A DNA stretch of 64,000 nt. It comes from Lingula anatina (Eukaryota > Brachiopoda > Lingulata > Lingulida > Lingulidae). Of this stretch, positions 35,950 through 45,700 are shown piece by piece. The first letter of the stretch is position 1; the number at the start of each line of letters is the position of its first letter. Both the position numbers and the translations under genes were made by a program. The notes under the pieces are model-generated. The model made no database searches, was not told the origin of the DNA, and saw only the letters and a program-made list of their open reading frames with translations. The DNA is taken from contig NW_019775740.1 in assembly GCF_001039355.2 (NCBI RefSeq), positions 41,428 through 105,427 on the forward strand. Direction: 5' to 3'.

Positions 35950-38900
35950 ATGGATGCTGAAACAGAAAGGTATACTGTTTTCTTGAAGGTGTTTACTAGT
36001 AGATAATACGTACAGTGCATACTTCACGGTTGACTTCATTTCTATAGGTATCACTCTGGCTTAAGCCATGGTTTAAAAAATGATTAACCAGAATTAAAAG
36101 ATTTAAACAGTGTAAATTCTGATTCCTAATTTCAACTAGAATTCAATTTGAGAAATCTACATAATGAAATATTTTTACACAGAAACAAATTTTAAAATGT
36201 AGCCTAGGTAACTAACTATAGTTAAAAAGATTTTTTTAAAGCTCACAAAGATATTGGCAAATTTTCTTCTATCAAATATTTTTTTCTTTAAAGACAAAAC
36301 TAGCAAATTTCAAATAAAACAAGTTTTTTTAAAATATGGATTTCTTTGTAATTGCCTGAAACAAAGCTGTATCATTTACCGTATACACAGTATTTTAACT
36401 ACCATGAAAACATTCCAGATTTGATGAAGTGGATGGAAGAATCTATCAAGCCATCAAGACACACACACCCAAACATGACTATGAACTCCGCCTCAGCAAA
36501 GGAGAACTCCTGACTAATGTCAAGAACCTCTCTAATGATGCAAACTGGGCAAAAGGTACCAGCTTGGGGCAACAAAAAACAGGTCTGTTTCCCCTTGCTG
36601 CTGTTAGAGAATATAAAAGGAAAAAAGCCAATAAGCTGAAGGTGGGTGGAAATGAAATTCAAAAGCCATTAAAACAAATTGAAGAAGACCAGAGGCCTAC
36701 TTCTAGTAAATGTAACCACAGATCAGCAAACAGAGGTTCAATTGCAGTCCACTTCCGCTCCCCAAACAAGCCCCATGTTAAAATGAATCAGGCACCCAAA
36801 CTTAAAGGAACAAACTCACTGAACACAGAAGATCCCCAGAAGCTAGACTCAGCATATCTTCACATGGGTGATGTTGCCAGTATTCCTGTCAAGATATGCA
36901 CTGGACACAAAGTATCATACGTTAATGAAGGACATGCTGAGACAGATGTCAACTCATATGTAACTGGCCCAGAAGGATGCCTTGACCACACGCAAGATGC
37001 CCGTGAGTCAGCTGCCTCAATGCCCTTAGCAAGAAATAGCACATTTGGTGATTTCGGGGATGAGAACTCGCAAGTGTCATCAGATGTAACAGAAAAAGCT
37101 GCCCTGGACACCATTGCGCCCGTCCACTGCACCTCTTACCCTGACCCCTACATCAATGTCAAACAGGTGGATCCAGATCAAGTTAGAGAAAGAGAACAGA
37201 TCAAAGAACTTCAAGATAATAGTACTCCACAATCCTCCCGCAAACGATCAACTGAGAGAAGAGATCAAGCAACACCACGTCATCTTTCAAAAAGGCAGGT
37301 CTTACAAGCCACTAAAACGCCACTACAAATGCTGAACAAAAAACTCATCAGAAGTCCAAGAGGAAAACACAGAAAGTTCAAGTCGTTTACAGGTGCCCTT
37401 GTCGGTGGCTTATTAGGTGCCGTATTATATTTAGCTTGTTACTATGCCATAGGTTACAGCCTGGTGATATCGTGTATTATTGCTGGGTTATCTACTATTT
37501 TCATGTCTGTTGGCTTTGCTATTTCTGTGCATTGTCGTTGCATTGCTTTGCTTATGATCCCAGGTCTCTGCACCACCAGGGGGCGGGCAGCAACACTGTC
37601 AATCATTATGACTTTGCTGCTCAATGGACCAATCACAAATATCTTTGAAAATGGCGAACAGACAAGTCAGATTGTAACGTGCACTGCAAGTAAGCTACAA
37701 GAGCAAGCAGAGCTCATGCAAAAATGTGTTGAAGAACAAATTGAGGCAATCACTGAAGAATTCAGAGAAACCTTGAAAAAGACCTTTGACACTATCAACA
37801 AAACTAAAAATAAACTAAGAGAACAATATAAGAGTATAGCGCAAACTTTATCTACAATCAAGAGTAGCCTTGGCTTTCTGGCTTACTTTTTACCCAAAAC
37901 AAATACTCCGCATATACCTGAAGAAATTAAAAAACAATTTGAATTCAGTGCAGAACTTTCTGCTTCATTTGGATTATCCACAAATTCTTCCAAAGATCCA
38001 CAGGAAGTTGAAAGGGCCATTAAATCTGAACTCAAAAGAGCCACTGACTATGCAGCTCAGTTTTCTACTTTGCTCACCAAACTTATGTCTTTTGCAGTTC
38101 TCCTTCTTTTCTTTCAATCTTACTGGTACCTCAAGCAGTACTTACAAAATGATAAGTTTGACAATCTGTACATAACAAAAGGTTTTAAGGCCCTCGATGA
38201 AAAAAGAAAGCAGAAACAAAGTAGAGAAATAATTCTTCCACTTAAAAAGAAAGAGGCTAAATACCTAATTGATACCACTGCCATTTGCCTCTCTCCAGCA
38301 GAAAAGTGGAAATTTGCCCAAGGTTTGGTCCTGCTGTTGGTGCATTGTTTGCTGGCAGGTATCATCCAATTCTTTGATTTTGCCCTTTTCTGGCTTTTGT
38401 CTAAAATACAAAAACATGGAAGGGTTGACTTTGATATTGGTTTTCCATACAATCTAACATCCAAGATCTCTGGAGAGGGTGCAGTGGCTAATGGTTTGAA
38501 AGAAGAGTGGCCGACTACCGACACATCTAGAAATACATCATTTATAAATATATCCACAGCAGAATGCCTCCCAAACCCATCTCCACCCAACTATAATGTG
38601 CTCTATGGAATACTTGCTATCTACACATTTGCTTTGTTTATCACCTTGCTACAGGCTTATGGCTTAAGACTTCGTCACAAGATTGTTGCTTTCTTTTACC
38701 CAGAACGCGAAAGGGCAAGGGTGGTTATCCTGTACAACAAGCTATTAAAGAAGAGACAAAGCTTAAGAGCTGTTTTTCGACAAAAACTGAAAGGGGAAAA
38801 TGAACCAGACCTTTCAAAAAAGAACATCAAAGTGATGCAGGTGTTGGCAGAGAAGGTGCCATGTTTAAAAAGACTTGCACATAAGAAGTACTGTCTATCA

Positions 38901-39104
38901 TGTGATACTCTCTGTGACGACACATGTACTATATGTGACACACCGCACTGCACTGGAGTATACTGCCCAGAGTGTTATGGTGACTTAGACTACTGCTGCC
39001 CTCTGTGTGATGACACAGTAATTATAGAAAACCAAATTAGTGAAGATGAGCTCAACTTGGGCGGTGGAGACAATCAGCAAAAGGAGGCACATATGATTTT
39101 ATAA
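35950..39104 (+). CDS. SH3-domain DC-STAMP/DCST-like multi-pass protein with RING-like C-terminus, paralogue B
   Basis: A tiny first exon (35950-35969, MDAETE plus two bases) is spliced to 36419-39104, giving 901 aa. The SH3 domain (about 14-75) shows YELRLSKGELL, NWAKG and TGLFP; its usual second Trp and YV end are weaker than in paralogue A. A long basic, Ser/Thr-rich linker (about 80-325, including RKRSTERRDQ) separates it from the membrane part. Hydrophobic segments lie near 331-352, 356-380, 398-418, 560-580, 641-670 and 734-757. Shared blocks include IPGLCTTRGRAATLS, GPITNIF, FFQSYWYLKQYL, LRLRHKIVAFFYPERE. The C4C4 RING-like end (CLSC...CDTPHCTGVYCPECY...CPLC) is at about 832-873. Compared with A, the cysteine-rich ectodomain is replaced by a helical, Cys-poor stretch and the mid-gene intron is absent. 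Same strand as A, about 1.1 kb downstream, so a tandem duplication; co-function with A is inferred. Confidence 0.87.
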
Positions 39105-40165
39105 GGTCTGACCATTTGAATGCTTAACTGAATATTGCATACAAATAGTTTAACATTTATGCCTAGAGCATGATTAGCTCTGAGATCCTGTGCATAGACT
39201 TTTTAACAAAATTAATGGACATTTATTACTAGTAAGAAATGTTATATAAATAGCAAAATCCTTTTTCTTTTTTTTTTTTTTTTTTTTTTTGTAAATATCC
39301 TGAAACTGACTAATTTGTAAATACTTATTTTTACATCAGATTGTCATATTTTATCCTAGCTCATTCATACTACTCTAAATTGTAATTTTTCTCTGTAATT
39401 AATATCTTGTACCTATATATATATAATTAATAACCACAGCTGCTATTGAGATAATTTTAAGACATTTTTGTAAATTCAATCAAATAATGCATATAGAAGG
39501 AGGATACCTTGTTCACATACACATGTAAAGTATTGTTAGAATAAAAAAATATTACAATTGAAACTGTACATCATTATCACAACATTAATTGAAATACTGG
39601 GTACTTACATGCACTTAATTTTTTTAAAAATTAATGCGTTAACCATATCAAAAGTAATCAACTTTAGGTGCGCCAGACTGCACGACGATCTGACCACGTG
39701 ACCGTAATTTGTCAACATTTCAGCCTGTACACCCGGTACATGTAAACCTGTCTGCTTTCAAGTTTCATGTACAGATCTATAACAAGATCATCTATATACT
39801 CCACTATAAGAATCCGATAAAACTTTTGATTCTTGAAATCCGAGTGCACTTCCGTTTACATTTCTTTTGCATAACATATGAACTATGACATGAAAACTCT
39901 TTCGTTACACAAGCTGTCAAAAATTTTCAGAATTAACTTTGTCATTCTTGCCTTTAATTGCTCAATTTTTCGGAAATACCTCACCAGAAATACCGCTTGG
40001 GCTTTTAGTTTCACTTTTTGTTTTTTCCCACTCATGGAGTATTGAAAGCTTGATTTCGATTGGACATTTCACAAGACTTGCAACGCTAGTTGGCATTGGT
40101 GAAATCTATGTGAAGTTACCGTGACCTTCAGGCCTCGTTTTCAAAGATTTAATGTTGTTTTGCAG
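39105..40165. other. 3'UTR of paralogue B and upstream region of the methyltransferase gene
   Basis: T-run at about 39268-39290; AATAAA at 39540-39545 is a candidate poly(A) signal for paralogue B. From about 39660 the sequence becomes CpG-richer and contains CACGTGAC near 39696, suggesting the promoter of the next gene. Confidence 0.45.
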
Positions 40166-40260
40166 ATAGTGAAAATGAGACTGTAAAATGGAGTATCGGC
40201 AATGGCATTAACCTTTGGTCGACGAGCTCAGCAGGTGAAATTCTGAAACTTACTTTGGTA

Positions 40261-41289
40261 ATGTCGGCTGACAAATCTTTGCGAGAAGCCGTCAGACAAA
40301 ATTTGGGGAACTGGCTGAAAAAGTTGGATTGCGGTGGTGACGTAGAAAAACAATTAGCCTTCAAAAAGCGATTAATTGCTAAGCTGAAAAGCTCACCTGT
40401 AATTGCTATTGAGACCACGACGGCGAACCAGCAGCACTACGAAGTACCTACCGAGTTCTACAAGGCCTGTTTGGGGAAAAGACTCAAATACAGCAGCTGC
40501 TTCTGGCCACCCGGAACGCAGACGCTTGAACAGGCCGAAGACGCTGGCTTGAAACAAATATGTGAACGAGCTCAGTTGCAAGATGGACAGCGAGTGTTGG
40601 ACCTCGGTTGCGGCTGGGGATCTTTGGGGTTGTACATTTGCGAGAAGTTTCCCAACTGCCAAGTTACATGCGTCTCCAACTCGCGGACGCAGCGTGAGCA
40701 CATACAACGAGAGGCAGAGAAAAGAGGGTTTGGTCGGCGACTTCAGGCCATTACTTGTGATGCCAATGTCTACAACACTGAGACCAGGTTTGACCGTGTT
40801 ATATCTATAGAGATGATGGAACATATGAAGAATTTGGAGAAACTGCTGGAGAGAGTGGCCTCTTGGCTTAAACCGGACGGGCTTCTCCTCACCCAAATCC
40901 TCTGCCATCGTAGCTTTCCATATGAATTTGATGTGCGAAAAGGGTCTGACACTGAATGGATGGCCAGAAATTTCTTCTCTGGGGGAACAATGCAGTCTGC
41001 GGACTTATTTCTCTACTTCCAGAAAGATTTGCAAGTTATTGATCAGTGGATCATGAATGGGAAGCATTATACAAAGACTTTAGAGGCATGGCTGGAGAGA
41101 CTGGATCAAAATATCGATACTGTGAAGAGTATATTGAAGGAAACTTACGACAGTGAAGCAGATCAGAACCTCTTCAACTGGAGAATGTTCTTCATGTTTA
41201 CTGCCGAAGTATTTGGATACAAAGATGGAAATGAATGGCTGCTTGCCTTCCATCTGTTCAGAAAGCGTCCAGTCCAGAGTATGCTGTAA
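40261..41289 (+). CDS. Coclaurine N-methyltransferase/cyclopropane-synthase-like SAM methyltransferase
   Basis: A 343-residue uninterrupted frame. A class I SAM-binding fold is evident: motif I VLDLGCGWGSLGLYI (about residues 115-129), then VTCVSNS, a CDAN acid-loop region, VISIEMMEHMKN and LKPDGLLL. The order and wording closely follow plant coclaurine N-methyltransferase and the bacterial cyclopropane-fatty-acid synthase family, including HYEVPTEFY, the CHRSFPYEF block, FFSGGTMQSADL and W-x-MNGKHYxKTxEAWLxRLD. The substrate cannot be read from sequence: an amine or a lipid alkene are both possible. The ATG at 40261 is the first usable one. The frame stays open upstream to an acceptor-like ttttgcag at 40165, so a short 5' coding exon could add residues. 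No signal peptide or membrane segment. Homologues are sporadic in animals, so the history may include ancient transfer; this is inference. Confidence 0.85.
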   Translation: MSADKSLREAVRQNLGNWLKKLDCGGDVEKQLAFKKRLIAKLKSSPVIAIETTTANQQHYEVPTEFYKACLGKRLKYSSCFWPPGTQTLEQAEDAGLKQICERAQLQDGQRVLDLGCGWGSLGLYICEKFPNCQVTCVSNSRTQREHIQREAEKRGFGRRLQAITCDANVYNTETRFDRVISIEMMEHMKNLEKLLERVASWLKPDGLLLTQILCHRSFPYEFDVRKGSDTEWMARNFFSGGTMQSADLFLYFQKDLQVIDQWIMNGKHYTKTLEAWLERLDQNIDTVKSILKETYDSEADQNLFNWRMFFMFTAEVFGYKDGNEWLLAFHLFRKRPVQSML

Positions 41290-42707
41290 AAAAGCCTCTA
41301 TCAGTGCCATCATTCCAAATTGATTGTATAACGCCACAGACATGCCAAATGATTTTGCACCAGTGTACGACTTTTTCTTGTAATTCATATTGAAAGATGA
41401 TTAGATATTTTTTCACATGTACCAATTTCTTCAGATTTTTTTATGCAGTTTTATAGTTTTTACACCACTTATTGGAGTTCAGTGATTACATTATAAACTT
41501 TTATGCAATTTTTTGATCTAGCTCTAGCACATTGAATCTTTGGAAATTTTTGTAAACAATAACTATCACAGTGATGTATCGTGATTTCTTTTCTTAACAT
41601 TTTGTTGTAAATGATAATTAGCACACACACTGACAATACAGACAGATTGAGTTTATTTACATTGTAATATACATAAAATTCTTGGGAGATAATGAAAATA
41701 AAAACTGCCTTGAAATAAAATTTTAAAAATTTAACAGCATTGTGACTCATTTCCTTTCCTTGCTCTATTTGAGTAACGGTGCAGCAGTAGCCAATGTCTT
41801 TGTATGTACAATTTGTGCCTCGGGTATACCATGGTGAAGTCGAAAACTCGCTTGTTAAGTGAGTAAAGTGCAATTTAAAAATACTGCAATTTGGCTTCTT
41901 AATGGGATAAGAACTCTTCACTTTGGCAGGAAAAGTGGCATAATACATATTTTCATAGGGAAAATGCTTTTCTAATACTTTCTAATGGTTAATAAATCTG
42001 TTCCGACAATAGGTTAGTCCTTTGGGTTTTTTCAAGCACATCTTTTGAAATTTAATATTATAAGAGATTACTAAGGAGGGTAGCCATTTATGAAGGTCCA
42101 TGCGATCCTATGACGTACAGATTTCAGAAAAATTGACTACAGACGTTTTGGTAAAATGGAATTCATTAAATTTCTATGCATTGTTTACAGCTAGCATTGG
42201 AAATTGACACTGGACCGTCTGCACGGGGCTGAGAAGTTTTCCCACCCGCCAGACAATTGAGCCAGCTACTTTTCAAGAAGGCTGAACTTTCAGTCCAGCA
42301 ACTAATTTTCTTAAGAGGCAAACACTGTTTACAGTGTATATAATGTGGAATTTTAAGTCTCACAAATAGTTATTAACCCTTTAACAACTGTTGTATGAAG
42401 CCTCAAAATGAAAAGAATGAAAAAAAATCCATTTGTAAGCAGACATGGCTTCAATGGGGATACACATAACAAGGCTTAGGGTAAGTAAAGATGTTTGATG
42501 AACACATAATATCCCCTTTTATGCTTAGATTGTTCTCCACAACTTGTTAGAAGGCTTATGAATATATTAAAATTAACACTTCATTTCATTTCATATTAAT
42601 TTAAATAACATGTCTGATATTAAAACAAACAAAAAAAATCATTGAATGATGTCTTCCATCCTTTGGCCACTATCAAATTCTTCATCTTTCCACTGGCAGC
42701 AAATATT
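41290..42707. other. Converging 3' regions of the methyltransferase and RAD51AP1
   Basis: AATAAA near 41714 on + may end the methyltransferase transcript. No exon is supported; the open frame at 41469-41948 on minus shows no domain. Confidence 0.5.
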
Positions 42708-45700
42708 TCACTGATGTACTTTAATGTTGGAGTGTAATGGCTTTGATACTCTGATATTTCTGGACAGGCCAAGTCTCAATCCTGTCGGAGATATCATACC
42801 ATTGCCACAGGTAGATGCAGAGGGTGAAGTTCCAGACTTCAATAATGCTAAAAGAGAAGAAAAACAAGCATCAGTATTACCTGTATTTCTTTTTAAAGGG
42901 CATGCCACCTTCTGGGTCAATAAAATGAATAAAATGATTATTTCTAGCCACTTAGAGTTATTATGTTTTTGTTTTTTGATCAAATTTGGCCTTTGTGGTT
43001 TACAGGAGATCCAAGACGGTTATCAACCAGATAGTGACACGACAGGTACAAGTGTAGATCTCTGCCCACAGCAGAGCATTTAATGCAAATTATTTATTTC
43101 AAAACCTCAAAGTGTGATGCTTCCATTTAATTAAGCATAAATAAAAACATGTAGTCTGTATATTTTGACTACTGTATAGAAATCAAATAGTCTTATTTGG
43201 ATAAGAGCAAAGCGTGCATACCTGGAGGCTTCCACTTTGGCGCTCCAACTCCTGGACTTGATAATGAAGATCTTGAAACTGCTGAAGGTGTCCTTGAAAC
43301 TGCTAATGGTGCTCTTGTTACTGATGGTGAAGCTATTGTTCCAGCTGCCTTTTTGGTTGTTATCTTTGATGCACATTTTCTGTTGGTAGCTGAGACTTCT
43401 TTAGATTTTAATTTTGCACTGTCTGAAGTAAAAAATATAAAAGATTATTGATACTAACTTGATTCTTAACAGTTAAAGAAAAAATCTAGCATTTTAAAAA
43501 ATGAAGCCTTCTCTGTCCAAAGACAATAATATTCTGTTTTGACATGATGTAATTAACCTTTTACATATGCCTATGATGAATGTCCTAAACTTATATAATT
43601 TTGAACGCTTAATTCAAGCGTGGGCTCGAAATAGGACATTACGTTTTCGTCTAACTTAGTGGATAACGCAATCCAAAGATTCCCCGGTTCGTGTCAGATT
43701 TACGTATGGTAGCGCAAAGAAAACCCAAGTCCACATAATGACCAGTTAAATGATTTATTCGTTGACGCTAGGTAACTACATGATATTCTAAGTGAAGTCT
43801 CCAAATCCTAACTACGTCTCGCTCCGTACATCGTCGCTTCCAACCTCCTCCTTCGTTGCTTCCTTCTACATGTCTCCAGTATATCTCCCCGTATCCCTCT
43901 CATCACTTACTTTAAATACTATTTTGTTATCTTTACATGGATCCAGTGCTGCACTAGTATGAGATGTACGTCAAACATAATTACCTTTAATAGTATAATT
44001 AATTTCTTTACTTCGGCGTCATACATAGAGACCGCCGCATTACTCAAAAGCTATTGCACTATAACATATTACGTCATATTACTTCGTATGATCTTTATGT
44101 CGGACCCGACATATTCCTTCCATTTTTTCCAGAAAAAAAAAACTTTTTTTTTTTCATTACTCGTGTTGGAGACGTTCACTCTAATAATATATACAATATT
44201 TACAAAACGAAACGAAAATTTAATTACATGTTTTAGTGTACGCCCGGGGGAAAACCAGAGATAAAACCCTTTAATTTATATCTTTCTTTATCAAAATTGG
44301 GAAAAATAGCTCTGGAAACCGGGCAGTTTAGCGTCTTATATAACAAAGTCTTTTCATGACGATGACAGTATTTTAGAGTCTTTTAACAACGGCGTGAACA
44401 CTTTCAAAGTCTTTCAATTGAAATCATGGCTCGTCGGCGAATGGCAGGGCGAAGTGCACATCGTGGCGTCGGCGGGGTCCACCATTCAGCTGTAGAGTTG
44501 CTTGCTTTCAAGGATGCTACGGACGAAGTACTCAAACTCTGCTTCAGACACCCAGGGCAGGCGGGGGGCGTTGTCACAATCCAACCATCTGAGAGTCGGG
44601 GACACAGCCACGGCGATGCACAGACCATTTAATTCCACCTAAAACGATATACAAGAAAAAATAATAATTTTCTTCGTAATACAATATAATATCAATAATC
44701 TTTTTCTTTTTATTCTTAAACTGCATTATTTACGCGTTATCCGTTCTAATGATGAACAGAAAACTGGCAACAGATCTCACAAAATCAAGAAGAATCCCGT
44801 TCAGACATGGGAGACGGACCCTTTTCTCCCAAGTCCCCTCCTATAGGCACGTCCAGCGGGCCAAAGAAAGTTTGCTGAGAATCCCCCAAGATAATGGAAG
44901 TTATTTAAACTGCTCTCCAATATCTGACGTCATTGTACCATATTCTTTTTTAAATCGCATTAAAATAGAAATTCACTTTGGATATAACCATTTAATCCAG
45001 GAAAAATATCCCTTAACGAGCTCGCCTTTGTTTTAAAAATAATTAACGTTAATCAGTGCTAACATAATGAGGAAAAACGCCACTTATTTTACAAATAATA
45101 TTAATTTCGTCATTGAACACCTGTCCTGTCTATTCAATCATGGCTGGCTACTCAAGACAACAGTAAAAATAAATATAATCTACCCAGTTCCAACAGAACA
45201 CCCGTTCTGTTACCTAACCCTTCCTTGGGCAGGCCTGAGATCAACATAAAATCCCTGGTCTCAAATACCAGTTTCACCACTCCAACCCGGAGCATGGTAT
45301 CCNATGACGAATGTCCTAAACTTATATAATTTTGAACGCTTAATTCAAGCGTGGGCTCGAAATAGGACATAACGTTTTCGTCTAACTTAGTGGATAACGC
45401 AATCCAAAGACTCCACGGTTCGTGTCAGAATACGTAAGGTCGCGCAAAGAAAACCCAAGTCCACATAATGACCAGTTAAATGATTTATTCGTTGACGCTC
45501 GGTAACTACATGATATTCTAAGTGAAGTCTCCAAATCCTAACTACGTCTCGCTCCGTACATCGTCGCTTCCAACCTCCTCCTTCGTTGCTTCCTTCTACA
45601 TGTCTCCAGTATATCTCCCCGTATCCCTCTCATCACTTACTTTAAATACTATTTTGTTATCTTTACATGGATCCAGTGCTGCACTAGTATGAGATGTACG

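Noticed and set aside
38120-38590. Minus-strand 156-codon frame inside SH3-DCST paralogue B
   Set aside because: It lies wholly within a strongly supported coding exon on the other strand and shows no domain.
40393-40908. Minus-strand 171-codon frame inside the methyltransferase
   Set aside because: Antisense to conserved SAM-binding motifs; a shadow frame.
44404-44632. Host gene in the GC-richer patch open on both strands
   Set aside because: It sits inside the LTR-like element within a RAD51AP1 intron, has no splice context and no recognised domain.
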